A DNA stretch of 64,000 nt. It comes from QHXQ01 sp963788965. Lineage in GTDB: Bacteria; Acidobacteriota; Blastocatellia; Pyrinomonadales; Pyrinomonadaceae. The DNA is taken from NCBI GenBank assembly GCA_963788965.1, contig CAWBIK010000007.1, forward strand, positions 1 to 64,000, given 5' to 3'. Position numbers and translations under genes: made by a program. This document shows, in pieces, positions 26,007 through 34,292 of this stretch. The notes under the pieces are model-generated. The model was not told the origin of the DNA. It did no database searches and saw nothing but the letters and a program-made list of their open reading frames with translations. Position 1 is the stretch's first letter. Every line of letters begins with the position of its first letter.

Positions 26007-26305
26007 CGCGTCTCCACCTTGTTTATCTCGTCAGGCAGTAGATCGATGCGGTCCACCACGCCGACAATCGCCGAGTCTATAGCTGCGCCCGGTTCGCCCG
26101 TCGCCGCCGTCGAAGCGCCCCAACCTTCTTGCACGATCAAGACCACATCGCCCGCGCCCGCGTCCACCGAATCGAGCGCGATTAAGGTCGCGCCTGTCTC
26201 CGCGCCGTCCAGCGTCATGGGCTGGCAGAGCATGACGCGTGCGCCCGCGTAACGCTCGTTCTTCTGCGTCGCCACGACGTTGCCTAAGACGCGCGCGAGA
26301 ATCAC
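26003..26305 (-). CDS. Microcompartment vertex protein, EutN/CcmL family (BMC-P, copy 1)
   Basis: EutN/CcmL proteins form pentamers that cap the vertices of the icosahedral shell. It opens MILARVLGNVVATQKNERYAG with the usual GNVVAT motif and ends AIVGVVDRIDLL (compare AAIVGIVD). A GTG at 26305 starts on the conserved N-terminus, overlapping the stop of copy 2 by four bases; the open frame extends to 26419 only as read-through. Between the motifs an insert (EGWGASTAATGEPGAA) differs from copies 2 and 3. Confidence 0.9.
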   Translation of the reverse strand: MILARVLGNVVATQKNERYAGARVMLCQPMTLDGAETGATLIALDSVDAGAGDVVLIVQEGWGASTAATGEPGAAIDSAIVGVVDRIDLLPDEINKVETR

Positions 26306-26589
26306 TTGCGTCTGCCCCCGTTCGTGACGTGCGCGTCGGAATCGACGATGCCGACGATGGTGCAGTCGGTCGGCGTGTCTTCGCGCTTGAACGGGAAGCT
26401 CGCCTCTTTGCCGCGACACCAGATAACCAACTCGCCCACGCCCGCGCCGATGGCATCGAGCGCAACCAGCGGCGACCCTTGCGGCCGCAACTGCGCGTCG
26501 AGCGATTGGATCACCAACAGCTTACGCCCTTCGAGTGAATCGTTCTTCACCGTCGCCACGACCGTCCCGATGACCCGCGCAAGTTGCAT
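26302..26589 (-). CDS. Microcompartment vertex protein, EutN/CcmL family (BMC-P, copy 2)
   Basis: 95 aa. It opens MQLARVIGTVVATVKNDSLEGRKL and ends CTIVGIVDSDAHV, with the central ALDAIGAGVGELVIW strand characteristic of the family. It is diverged from copies 1 and 3, so the three are probably distinct pentamers for different vertices or a mixed population. A heptamer run (AAGCTGA, CCGCTGA, TCGTTAA, TCGCTCA) lies just upstream at 26590-26618, overlapping the 3' end of copy 3. Confidence 0.93.
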   Translation of the reverse strand: MQLARVIGTVVATVKNDSLEGRKLLVIQSLDAQLRPQGSPLVALDAIGAGVGELVIWCRGKEASFPFKREDTPTDCTIVGIVDSDAHVTNGGRRK

Positions 26590-26609
26590 GAGAAGCTGAC
26601 CGCTGATCG

Positions 26610-26879
26610 TTAATCGCTCAAATCCACCGTGTCGATCACGCCGACGATGGCGGCATCGACGGGCGCATCCTTCATGCCTTCGGCGAGACGCGCCGACGAG
26701 CCGGCGACGACCAGCACGCGCTCGTGAAAGCCCGCGCCGACCGTGTCCACGGCGACGACATAACCGCTCGCGTCCGTGCCGTCCAAATTCATAGGCCGCA
26801 CGATCAAGAGCTTCTTGCCCCTGAGCCGTTCGTCCTTCTGCGTCGAGACGACCGTGCCTAGTATGCGCGCAACAATCAT
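26610..26879 (-). CDS. Microcompartment vertex protein, EutN/CcmL family (BMC-P, copy 3)
   Basis: 89 aa. It opens MIVARILGTVVSTQKDERLRGKK and ends DAAIVGVIDTVDLSD, with AVDTVGAGFHERVLVVAGSSA in the middle, where the GAG.GE..L pattern is well kept. Three BMC-P genes in a row is a hallmark of the fucose/rhamnose-type (PVM-like) microcompartments of Planctomycetes and Verrucomicrobia and of related acidobacterial loci. Confidence 0.94.
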   Translation of the reverse strand: MIVARILGTVVSTQKDERLRGKKLLIVRPMNLDGTDASGYVVAVDTVGAGFHERVLVVAGSSARLAEGMKDAPVDAAIVGVIDTVDLSD

Positions 26880-26886
26880 AACAAGC

Positions 26887-26964
26887 CGTAAAGCGTGAAT
26901 CGTAAATCGTGAATAGATAGAACTGTTGTTATCTATTCACGATTTACGATTCACGATTCACGAT
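26887..26964. repeat. 7-nt-period inverted repeat, ATTCACG type (R7)
   Basis: The right arm is a clean heptamer run (ATTCACG, ATTTACG, ATTCACG, ATTCACG) at 26931-26964. The left arm at 26887-26920 is its complement, with a ten-base loop. It sits between BMC-H and EutN copy 3 inside one operon, so it may set the ratio of hexamer to pentamer mRNA rather than end transcription. Confidence 0.9.
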
Positions 26965-26966
26965 CC

Positions 26967-27249
26967 CTAGTCGTTGCCGATGGGCAGGGCTTCGTCCACG
27001 CTGCCGTGCGGGCGCGGGATGACGTGAACGCTGACCAGTTCGCCGACGCGGCGTGCGGCGGCTGCGCCCGCGTCCGTCGCGGCCTTAACGGCCGCCACGT
27101 CGCCGCGCACGATGGCGGTCACAAAGCCTGCGCCGATCTTCTCGTAGCCGATCGAGCGTCACGTTCGCGGCCTTGACCATCGCGTCCGCCGCTTCGATCA
27201 TCGCTACCAGCCCCTTAGTCTCGACCATGCCGAGTGCTTCCTGTGGCAT
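26967..27249 (-). CDS. Microcompartment shell hexamer protein, BMC-H (frameshift near 27157)
   Basis: BMC-H hexamers tile the shell facets, and their central pore passes substrates. From the ATG at 27249 the frame reads MPQEALGMVETKGLVAMIEA, then ADAMVKAANVTL. One extra C near 27155-27159 breaks it. Removing it gives IGYEKIGAGFVTAIVRGDVA, then AVKAATDAGAAAARRVGELV and SVHVIPRPHGSVDEALPIGND, a complete 93-aa canonical BMC domain. The pore loop reads KIGAG where PduA/CcmK types have a GGG or GSG-like motif. It is the only hexamer gene here; others may lie elsewhere. Confidence 0.93.
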
Positions 27250-27348
27250 TCGCTTAAGCTCCTGTCAATTCGTGAATCCGCAAAGCTTGTTGTGTGCCGT
27301 CATCATGCGTGAATCGCACGCGATCCGCAAGCGGCGCTCGCTGTTCTG

Positions 27349-28170
27349 TTAAGACTTCAATTGCGTCGCCTGCGCCAGTAGTTCGATCAACTCTTCGCGC
27401 GTCAGGCTGATCTTCGCCGCGCCGTTCGTCGCCGCGTTTGTTTGCGCCGACGCAACGCTTGCGCGCTCGCCGGTCGGGCACGTGATCCGCGTCTCGTGTA
27501 GATAACCGCAAGCCTGACAGCGCGCGCGCTCGTCCAAGTAGCCTGCGGCTTCGCGCACTTCGATCAGCTTCTCAATCGCGTCGGGCGGCAGATTGCGCGG
27601 CCCGCCGATGGCGCGCGCAAGGATCGCGATCTTCGCCGTGTGTTCCAACGTTTCGAGCCGGTCGAATGCTTGCCACACGTCTGCGCCGTAAGCGACCGCG
27701 CCGTGGTTCGCCATCAGCAGCGCGTTGTGATGCTTGACGAGCGGGCGCATTGCTGTGGTCAACTCGTCGGTCGAAGGCGTGCCGTAGTCAGCGAGCGGCA
27801 CACAGCCCAACGTTAAAATAACTTCGGACAAGATCGGTTGGTCAATCGCCAGCCCCGCGACGGCGAACGCCGAGCCATGCGGCGGGTGCGCGTGACAGAC
27901 AGCTTTGATTTCGGGCCGCTCGCGGTAGATGAGCAAGTGCATCGCCAATTCGCTCGATGCACGACGATCATTCAACGCCTTACCGTCAAGGTCTGTGAGG
28001 GCGAGGCCGTCTTCGGTCATGCGCCCTTTGCACGTCTGCGTCGGCGTCGCCAGAATGCGCCCGTCGTCAAGCCGCACGCTCACGTTGCCGTCCGACGAGA
28101 CGACGTAACTGCGCTCATACATCAACTGGCCGACGCGCACAATCTCGCGCCGCGCTGTTTGTTCATCCAT
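27349..28170 (-). CDS. Class II aldolase (FucA-like) with C-terminal encapsulation-type helix
   Basis: Class II aldolase/adducin fold, closest in type to L-fuculose-1-phosphate aldolase. The core has SSDGNVSVRLDDGRILATPT, SSELAMHLLIYRERPEIKAVCHAHPPH (zinc His pair), and LLMANHGAVAYG (third zinc His). Beyond about residue 215 comes a short C-x2-C motif (CQACGYLHETRITCP), an Ala/Asn-rich linker and a final amphipathic helix (SLTREELIELLAQATQL), which looks like an encapsulation peptide. In PVM-type compartments this enzyme makes lactaldehyde from fuculose- or rhamnulose-phosphate. The aldehyde dehydrogenase, PduL and alcohol dehydrogenase expected for that pathway are not in the window. Confidence 0.9.
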   Translation of the reverse strand: MDEQTARREIVRVGQLMYERSYVVSSDGNVSVRLDDGRILATPTQTCKGRMTEDGLALTDLDGKALNDRRASSELAMHLLIYRERPEIKAVCHAHPPHGSAFAVAGLAIDQPILSEVILTLGCVPLADYGTPSTDELTTAMRPLVKHHNALLMANHGAVAYGADVWQAFDRLETLEHTAKIAILARAIGGPRNLPPDAIEKLIEVREAAGYLDERARCQACGYLHETRITCPTGERASVASAQTNAATNGAAKISLTREELIELLAQATQLKS

Positions 28171-28176
28171 CTGCTG

Positions 28177-28617
28177 TTAATCCTCGAAGCCCGCGAGGTC
28201 GTGTGCGCTGTCGAACTGAAACTCGACCAACTGCTCGGCGTCGGTGAACTGCCCGCCGACGATAGCCTGCCGAAACCTGATATGCCGCGCTGCTTTCATC
28301 GCTTGCTCGGTCAGCCCTGCGGGCAACGTTTTAACAGGCTTGATGTCAGATACCGTGCCATCCCAGTTGAGCGTCATGCTTAGCTCGACCGTGCCCGTCA
28401 CGCCGTTACGGATCGCCTCGTCAGTGCGCGGCAAGCGCGGCTGGTACACGATCAGCACCGGCGCATCGCGCATACCCCGCGCCGGGTGCGAGTCTGCCAC
28501 GTACACACGCGGCCCGCGCGTGCCGTACCGCATCACGACCTTAACCAGTGCGGCGGCGCACGTGCTGACCATCAGCGTGAGCGTCAGCAACAGTATTTGT
28601 TTGAGCAACCATTTCAT
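28177..28617 (-). CDS. TonB C-terminal-domain protein
   Basis: A 146-aa protein with an N-terminal membrane anchor or signal (LLKQILLLTLTLMVSTCAAAL). The C-terminal TonB-like domain reads AIRNGVTGTVELSMTLNWDG, then TVSDIKPVKTLPAGLTEQAM and KAARHIRFRQA. It lacks the long Pro-rich spacer of classic TonB, so it is probably a small relative. It lies six bases upstream of the aldolase gene on the same strand. Confidence 0.8.
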   Translation of the reverse strand: MKWLLKQILLLTLTLMVSTCAAALVKVVMRYGTRGPRVYVADSHPARGMRDAPVLIVYQPRLPRTDEAIRNGVTGTVELSMTLNWDGTVSDIKPVKTLPAGLTEQAMKAARHIRFRQAIVGGQFTDAEQLVEFQFDSAHDLAGFED

Positions 28618-28680
28618 AGCGTTGACCTCCGCCGTCGCAAGTGTCGCCGCGTATAAACGAACCGAGCAAAATGTGCGCGC

Positions 28681-29397
28681 TTACTTGCCGGACAGTTCAC
28701 GCTCCTCGCGTTGCGCGATCTCTTCGTAGGGCAGCAGGCTGCGCGGGTTGGTGATGCACACGACCTGCGGGCGCGCGAGGAAGTAAGATAACGATTCAAG
28801 TGAGATCGTCAAATCCACCGTCTTCACCTTGACGCCGAGCCGCGCGTGCAAACGCACGGGCGCGAAATTCAAGACCGCACGCACGCCGGCCGACATCACT
28901 TGATTCAACACGCGTTGCGCCACGCGCGCCGGCACGGCCACGACCGCCACTTCGATCTGCTCGTCGCGCACCACGCGCGCGATCCGCCGCACGTCATGCA
29001 CGGGAATCTCCGCGCGCCCCACCTTGCGCCCGATCTTCTCGCGGTCGTTATCAAAGAGTGCGACGACCGCGAAGCTCGACGCGCTGAAGCCGTTATAGTT
29101 GGCGAGCGCCGTGCCCAAGTTCCCTGCGCCGATGATGCCGACGCGGCGCGGCACGTCTAGCCCCAGAATCTCCGTGATGTGGCGGCGCAGTTCGTCCACC
29201 GAATAGCCGACGCCGCGCGTGCCGAACTCGCCGAAGTAGGCGAGGTCTTTTCTGATCTGCGCCGAGTTGAGATTGAACTGATCCGCCAGCGCGCGCGACG
29301 AGATCGTCTTGATGCCTGCGTCCGCCAGCAGGTTCAGGCAGCGCAGATACACGCTTAGCCGGTTCGTCGTCAGTTCCGAAATCTTCTCCGCCTTCAT
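28681..29397 (-). CDS. rex: Redox-sensing transcriptional repressor Rex
   Basis: Rex is a winged-helix repressor that leaves DNA when NADH rises. The DNA-binding half reads RLSVYLRCLNLL, ISSRALADQFNLNSAQIRKDLAYFGEFGTRGVGY. The Rossmann half has GIIGAGNLGTALANY and the C-terminal segment is SYFLARPQVVCITNP. The ATG at 29397 gives MKAEKISELTTNRLS; the frame is open to 29472 without family sequence. A link to the NADH-dependent fermentative chemistry usual in microcompartments is possible but only inferred from neighbourhood. Confidence 0.97.
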   Translation of the reverse strand: MKAEKISELTTNRLSVYLRCLNLLADAGIKTISSRALADQFNLNSAQIRKDLAYFGEFGTRGVGYSVDELRRHITEILGLDVPRRVGIIGAGNLGTALANYNGFSASSFAVVALFDNDREKIGRKVGRAEIPVHDVRRIARVVRDEQIEVAVVAVPARVAQRVLNQVMSAGVRAVLNFAPVRLHARLGVKVKTVDLTISLESLSYFLARPQVVCITNPRSLLPYEEIAQREERELSGK

Positions 29398-29598
29398 CGC
29401 TTGCTTCTGTCCTAGCGTGGTCAGTATAGCGCGCGCGCCGCCCCGCGAAAAGACAAGGGCTGCGGCGCACACGGCTACAAGCTTTGAAGCCGCTACAACT
29501 CCCGCGCGTTGCCGACGAGTCGCGCATCAACTAAAATCCCTCGTGCATAACCGAGACGCTCCCGAAATCTCTTCTCGTGCCATGAAACATAACGACCA

Positions 29599-30226
29599 AT
29601 GATCGCGCATCTGTCCGGCAAACTGCTCGCCAAGCATGCGACCAGTGTAGTGCTCGACGTGAACGGCGTCGGGTATGAAGTGACCATTCCGGTCACCACC
29701 TTTTATGATCTGGAAGAAGCGGGCGCGACAAGTCCAGCTTCGCATCTACACGCACGTTCGCGAGGACGCGCTGCAACTCTTCGGCTTCAACACGGCGCGC
29801 GAGCGCGAACTGTTCATCTTACTGATCTCCGTGAGCGGCATCGGGCCCAAATCCGCCATCGCCATGCTCTCCGGCATGAGCGCCGACGAGATCATCACGG
29901 CCATACGCACCAGCAACCTTGCGCGGCTCACGTCCGCGCCCGGCGTCGGCAAGAAGACGGCCGAGCGGCTCGTGATCGAACTACGCGACAAGATGGCGGC
30001 GCTCTCGTCGCCCGCGCTCGAAGAACAACTCGCGGCGCAACCCGGCGGCGCACACGTCGCGCCGACCGAGGATACGCTCTACGACGACACGCTCTCCGCG
30101 CTCGTCAACCTCGGCTATCAAAAGGCCGCCGCCGAAAAGGCCGTCGCACAGGCCATGCAAGGCGGCGACGATTTAACAGTCGAACTACTGCTGCGTCGCA
30201 GCCTGCGCAGTTTGTCGAAAGGATGA
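29599..30226 (+). CDS. ruvA: Holliday junction branch migration protein RuvA (frameshift near 29725)
   Basis: RuvA tetramers bind Holliday junctions and load RuvB. The first frame opens MIAHLSGKLLAKHATSVVLD, then VNGVGYEVTIPVTTFYDLEE. The second continues QVQLRIYTHVREDALQLFGF, then LFILLISVSGIGPKSAIAML and TSAPGVGKKTAERLVIELRDK (two HhH motifs), and a C-terminal UBA-like domain (DTLSALVNLGYQKAAAEKAV). One extra C in GGGCGCGACAAG near 29725 explains the break. It is followed by ruvB. Confidence 0.97.
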
Positions 30227-30231
30227 GGGTG

Positions 30232-30315
30232 AAATGATGCAGGCGGAATGATGACTGATGAATAACGAATAGCTTGTCTGTCATGCATCAGTCATCATTC
30301 CGCCTGCATCATTTT
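30232..30315. repeat. 7-nt-period inverted repeat, GATGAAT/GGAATGATG type (R8)
   Basis: The left arm AATGATGCAGGCGGAATGAT (continuing GACTGATGAATA) faces TCATGCATCAGTCATCATTC (continuing CGCCTGCATCATT). The outer 20 bases pair almost perfectly. It lies between ruvA and ruvB. Confidence 0.88.
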
Positions 30316-30320
30316 CTATC

Positions 30321-31355
30321 ATGTCTGACGAACTCGATCCCGTGAACATTCGGCCCGCCGCAGTGCTGGACGAGGAGCGGCAGTTCGAGTTGTCGCTGCG
30401 CCCGACGCGGCTGGCCGAGTACATCGGGCAGCGCAAGGCGACCGACAACCTGCGCGTCTTCATACGCGCCGCGACGCAGCGGCACGAGGCGCTTGATCAC
30501 GTCCTGCTGACCGGCCCGCCCGGTCTTGGCAAGACTACGCTCGCCAACATCGTCGCCAACGAGATGAACGCAGAGTTGCGTTCAACCGCCGGCCCCGTCA
30601 TCGAAAAGCCCGGCGATCTGGCCGCGCTATTGACCAACCTGCAAGAAGGCGATGTCCTCTTCATCGACGAGATTCACCGCCTCAACCCGGCCATCGAAGA
30701 AGTGCTCTACCCCGCGATGGAGGATTACCAACTCGACCTCATGATCGGGCAAGGCGCGGCCGCCCGCTCGATCAAGTTAGACCTGCCGAAGTTCACTTTA
30801 GTCGGTGCGACCACACGCGCCGGTTTGATCACCGCGCCGTTGCGCGGTCGCTTCGGCATCGTCTTCAATCTGGATTTCTACAAGCACGACGAGTTGGAGT
30901 TGATCGTGCGTCGCTCGGCGGAGATTCTTAAGCTTGAGATTGACGAAGGCGGCGCGAAAGAGATCGCGCGGCGCGCACGCGGCACACCGCGTATCGCTAA
31001 TCGGCTGTTGCGGCGCGTGCGCGATTTCGCGGAGGTCGAATACGAAGGGCACGTCACGCAAGCAGTCGCCAACGACGCGCTCAACCGCATGGAAGTGGAC
31101 ACTTACGGCCTTGACGAGATGGATCGCAAGCTGCTGTTGACGATCATCGAGAAGTTCGACGGCGGCCCCGTCGGCCTCGGCACGATCTCGGCCTCGCTGC
31201 AGGAGGAGAAGGATTCGATTGAAGAGATCATCGAGCCTTACTTGATCCAGATCGGCTTTCTCAACCGCACGCCGCGCGGGCGCATGACGACGCGGCTCGC
31301 TTATCAACACTTCGGCGTCACGCCGCCGCCGTCGAGTCCGGGGCTGTTCAGTTAA
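30321..31355 (+). CDS. ruvB: Holliday junction helicase RuvB
   Basis: RuvB is the AAA+ motor of branch migration. It opens with the acidic N-terminus and RPTRLAEYIGQRKATDNLRVF, Walker A GPPGLGKTTLANIVANEM, Walker B DEIHRLNPAIEEVLYPAMED, sensor 1 LVGATTRAGLITAPLRGRFG, arginine finger region ARRARGTPRIANRLLRRVRDF and winged helix GGPVGLGTISASL, then RTPRGRMTTRLAY. Length (344 aa) is normal. It starts at the ATG right after repeat R8. Confidence 0.99.
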   Translation: MSDELDPVNIRPAAVLDEERQFELSLRPTRLAEYIGQRKATDNLRVFIRAATQRHEALDHVLLTGPPGLGKTTLANIVANEMNAELRSTAGPVIEKPGDLAALLTNLQEGDVLFIDEIHRLNPAIEEVLYPAMEDYQLDLMIGQGAAARSIKLDLPKFTLVGATTRAGLITAPLRGRFGIVFNLDFYKHDELELIVRRSAEILKLEIDEGGAKEIARRARGTPRIANRLLRRVRDFAEVEYEGHVTQAVANDALNRMEVDTYGLDEMDRKLLLTIIEKFDGGPVGLGTISASLQEEKDSIEEIIEPYLIQIGFLNRTPRGRMTTRLAYQHFGVTPPPSSPGLFS

Positions 31356-31488
31356 AATTGTCCGTCGGCCACAAGTCAGTGGTTCGTTGTGTATGCGGCA
31401 CGCGCGCGGGTGGGTCATGAACTTGAAGGCTTGAAGGGGCGTATCACACAACGGACGACAGACGCATGACTACGGACATTTTTGCGTT

Positions 31489-32418
31489 ATGAGACAGTGG
31501 CTCGCATCTTGGACGCGGCAACATTTCGGCGTGCGCAACCGCGCGCCGTGGACGTCGATCATCAGTCACACCGTCCACCAGTTTCACGAAAACGATCTGT
31601 TCACGCCCGCCGCCGCGATGAGCTACTTCGGGCTGTTGACACTTTTTCCCACCCTGCTCGTGCTGTTGGCCTTGAGCAACAACTTCGAGGTCGGCAAAGA
31701 GATGCTCAACCGCGCGGTGGACGTATATCCCGGCTCGCGCGAATTTTTGCGCTCGACCATTCGCTCGTTAGAGGATGTCGGCCCGACCGTCATCTTCACT
31801 TGCATCGGCGTCACGTTATGGGCCGGCTCGTGGGTCTTCAGCGTGGTCGAGCGCGCGATCAATCGCCTGTGGGGCACGAAGCCACGCACGTTCCTGCACG
31901 GGCGCGGGTTGACGTTGGCGATGATCGGCGGCATCGGCGTACTCTTGATCGCCTCCGTGCTGTTGACCTACATGCTCGTCGCCTTGCGCGAGATGACATC
32001 GCGTTTGACGCCGCGCCAGATCGAGCGCGTAGCGATGCTGTCGCTCGCGGGCAACGCGTTCTGGCAAGTCGTCTTCACGTTAGTCAGCATCACGGTCACG
32101 ATCACTCTGTTCACTATCGTCTATCGGCTGATGCCGAACGGGCGCGTGACCTTGCGCGATTCGATTCCGGGCGCGGTCGTCGCCGGGCTGCTGTGGGAGA
32201 TCGCCAAATACATCTTCGCGTCGAGCCTGCACTACTTTCATTACGATCAGATTTACGGCTCGGTCGGCGCGGTCGTCGCCGTCCTCACATGGAGCTACGT
32301 CTCAAGCCTGATTCTACTGTTCGGCGCACAAATCTCGGTCGTCTTCCACCAAGAGACATCGGGCGCGCACGAAGCTGTTCATACGTCGCAAATGCCTGTC
32401 GCGCCGCAAGGCGATTAA
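31489..32418 (+). CDS. YihY/BrkB-family inner membrane protein
   Basis: An integral membrane protein of 309 aa with about six spans. The family opening reads FHENDLFTPAAAMSYFGLLTLFPTLLVLLAL. Later motifs are ALREMTSRLTPR, TIVYRLMPNGRVTLRDSIPGAVVAGLLWEIAKYIF and YGSVGAVVAVLTWSYVSSLILLFGAQIS. The family was once annotated as ribonuclease BN in error; its real function is unknown. A short heptamer run (ACAACGG, ACGACAG, ACGCATG, ACTACGG) lies just upstream at 31449-31480. Confidence 0.94.
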   Translation: MRQWLASWTRQHFGVRNRAPWTSIISHTVHQFHENDLFTPAAAMSYFGLLTLFPTLLVLLALSNNFEVGKEMLNRAVDVYPGSREFLRSTIRSLEDVGPTVIFTCIGVTLWAGSWVFSVVERAINRLWGTKPRTFLHGRGLTLAMIGGIGVLLIASVLLTYMLVALREMTSRLTPRQIERVAMLSLAGNAFWQVVFTLVSITVTITLFTIVYRLMPNGRVTLRDSIPGAVVAGLLWEIAKYIFASSLHYFHYDQIYGSVGAVVAVLTWSYVSSLILLFGAQISVVFHQETSGAHEAVHTSQMPVAPQGD

Positions 32419-32485
32419 CCATAAAGACACGAAGCCACGAAAGAAACCTTTGCTGCTTCTTTTGTGTCTTCGTGTCTTTGTGGTT
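32417..32485. repeat. 8-nt-period inverted repeat, CGTGTCTT type (R9)
   Basis: The left arm AACCATAAAGACACGAAGCC (continuing ACGAAAG) faces TGTGTCTT, CGTGTCTT, TGTGGTTT. It starts at the stop of the BrkB-like gene and precedes queA. Here the period is eight, as in R11. Confidence 0.85.
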
Positions 32486-32496
32486 TGATCTTGGTC

Positions 32497-33552
32497 GTGT
32501 TGCTTTCCGAATTTGATTACGAACTGCCCGAAGAGTTGATCGCGCAGCAACCGCTCGCGGCGCGCGACGCGGCCCGCATGCTCGTGTTGGAGCGTGCGCG
32601 CAGCACGTGGCGCGACCGCATCTTCGCGGAGTTGCCGGTGGAGTTGAACGCGAACGACGTGCTTGTCGTCAACAACACGCGCGTCTTTCCGGCACGGCTC
32701 GTCGGCTCGCGCGCGCCGACGGGCGGACGCGTCGAACTGTTCTTGATCGAGGAACGCGCGCCGCTCGTGTGGGCGGCGCTGGCGCGACCCGCGCGGCGAC
32801 TGCAAACGGGCGCGCGCGCCACGTTCGGCGACGGACGCTTACAAGCGGAAGTAGTTGAAGCGCACGCGGACGGCTTGCGTGTGGTGCGCTTTCATTGCGC
32901 GGGCGATTTCCACGCGCTCTTGGAAGAGACGGGCCAGACGCCGCTGCCCCCTTACATCAAGCGCGCGGACGAAGACGCAGACACGGCCGCGCGCCGCAGT
33001 GCCGACCGCGAACGCTACCAGACCGTCTATGCGCGGGCGCGTGGCGCGATTGCCGCGCCGACCGCAGGACTACACTTCACGCCGCGCGTCTTGGACGACT
33101 TGCGCGCACGCGGCGTCGCCGTCATCGAGATCACTTTGCACGTCGGCTACGGCACGTTCGCGCCCGTGCGCGTCGCGGACTTGAGCGCGCACACGGTCGC
33201 GCCGGAGCATTATGAGATCGACGTTATTGCGGCCCGCGCGCTCAACGAAGCACGCGCGGCGGGGCGGCGCATCGTCGCCGTCGGCACGACGACTGTGCGC
33301 GCGCTTGAATCGTCGCTGGATGAAATGGGGCGTGTACGGACGGGCGCAGGGCTGGCGCAGTTGACGATCACACCGGGCTACACGTTCAAGGTAGTCGAGG
33401 CGCTCATCACAAATTTTCACTTGCCGCGTTCGTCCTTGCTTGTGCTCGTCGCCGCGTTCGCGGGGCGCGACCTCGCGCTTGCCGCCTACCGCCACGCCGT
33501 CGCCGCTCGCTATCGCTTCTATAGTTACGGCGACTGCATGTTGATCGTTTAG
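32497..33552 (+). CDS. queA: S-adenosylmethionine:tRNA ribosyltransferase-isomerase QueA
   Basis: QueA moves the ribosyl part of SAM to the preQ1 base in tRNA, giving epoxyqueuosine. Motifs seen are LSEFDYELPEELIAQQPL, RMLVLERARS, LVVNNTRVFPARL, GQTPLPPYIKR, YQTVYARARGAIAAPTAGLHFT and the C-terminal TNFHLPRSSLLVLVAAFAG. The open frame begins at 32464 inside repeat R9. The GTG at 32497 (or the TTG after it) is the start nearest the conserved N-terminus, with no strong ribosome-binding site. Confidence 0.97.
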   Translation: MLLSEFDYELPEELIAQQPLAARDAARMLVLERARSTWRDRIFAELPVELNANDVLVVNNTRVFPARLVGSRAPTGGRVELFLIEERAPLVWAALARPARRLQTGARATFGDGRLQAEVVEAHADGLRVVRFHCAGDFHALLEETGQTPLPPYIKRADEDADTAARRSADRERYQTVYARARGAIAAPTAGLHFTPRVLDDLRARGVAVIEITLHVGYGTFAPVRVADLSAHTVAPEHYEIDVIAARALNEARAAGRRIVAVGTTTVRALESSLDEMGRVRTGAGLAQLTITPGYTFKVVEALITNFHLPRSSLLVLVAAFAGRDLALAAYRHAVAARYRFYSYGDCMLIV

Positions 33553-33618
33553 TAGATCGCAAATAGCTCAAAAGCAGTGTTCATCTATTTACGATTTACG
33601 ATTCACGATTTACTATTT
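33550..33618. repeat. 7-nt-period inverted repeat, ATTTACG type (R10)
   Basis: The right arm (33583-33618) reads ATCTATTTACGATTTACG, then ATTCACGATTTACTATTT. The left arm TAGTAGATCGCAAATAGCTC is a decayed complement. It overlaps the last base of queA and precedes the GNAT gene. Same word family as R7, R16 and R17. Confidence 0.78.
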
Positions 33619-33625
33619 ATCCGGC

Positions 33626-34186
33626 ATGGCTGTGCTGAAGAAAATTCGGTCGCGGCTCTTTGGGGCGCAAGACGCGGGGGCGAACGGTGCGTTGCAGCAG
33701 TCCGCGCCCGGCCCGACCGCGCACGCCGCACAGACGCGCTACGATATACGCCCGCTCACTATCGCGCATCTCGACGAATGTTGGCGGCTCGATCAGCGTT
33801 GCTTCGTGGACGGCGAAGCCTACAGCCGCGAGACGTTCGAGTACCTGCTGACTTCGCCTGAGTCGGTTGCTTATCGCGCGGTCACGCCTGATGGCGTGAT
33901 GGTCGGCTTCATCGTCGGACTGGTCGAGCCGGACAGGACCGGGCACATCACCACGCTCGGCGTCGCGCCGGAACATCGTCGCCGCCAGATCGCACGCCGC
34001 ATGCTGGAACGGGTTGAAGATAGTTTCCACCGCCGGCACGTCCGCACGTTGCGGCTCGAAGTCCGCGCCGTCAACGCGGGCGCGCAACAGCTTTATCTCG
34101 ATCTCGGCTACAGCGTCACGCAACGCCTGCCCCGCTACTATTCAAACGGCGGCGACGGGCTGCTCATGATCAAGGCGCTCCAATAG
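33626..34186 (+). CDS. GNAT N-acetyltransferase, RimI-like
   Basis: GNAT fold transferring acetyl from acetyl-CoA. After a 35-residue variable N-terminus come YDIRPLTIAHLDECWRLDQRCF, ITTLGVAPEHRRRQIARRML (acetyl-CoA pyrophosphate loop, compare RGxGIG) and LEVRAVNAGAQQLYLDLGYSV, the N-A..LY...GF-type motif of RimI. RimI-like proteins acetylate ribosomal S18 or other N-termini; the target here is uncertain. It converges on the ankyrin gene across repeat R11. Confidence 0.85.
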   Translation: MAVLKKIRSRLFGAQDAGANGALQQSAPGPTAHAAQTRYDIRPLTIAHLDECWRLDQRCFVDGEAYSRETFEYLLTSPESVAYRAVTPDGVMVGFIVGLVEPDRTGHITTLGVAPEHRRRQIARRMLERVEDSFHRRHVRTLRLEVRAVNAGAQQLYLDLGYSVTQRLPRYYSNGGDGLLMIKALQ

Positions 34187-34209
34187 ACTCTAATACAAGC
34201 CCGAACAGT

Positions 34210-34276
34210 AACCACCAAGCCACGAAGGCACGAAAGATCAATCAGCTATCTTTCGTGCCTTCGTGGCTTGGTGGTT
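34210..34276. repeat. 29-bp perfect inverted repeat between convergent genes (R11)
   Basis: Arms 34210-34238 and 34248-34276 are perfect complements with a nine-base loop. The right arm reads as 8-mers TCGTGCCT, TCGTGGCT, TGGTGGTT. It lies between the convergent GNAT and ankyrin genes and could serve as a bidirectional terminator, though it lacks a strong T run. Confidence 0.92.
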
Positions 34277-34292
34277 AATCCTGTTAGGGTCT

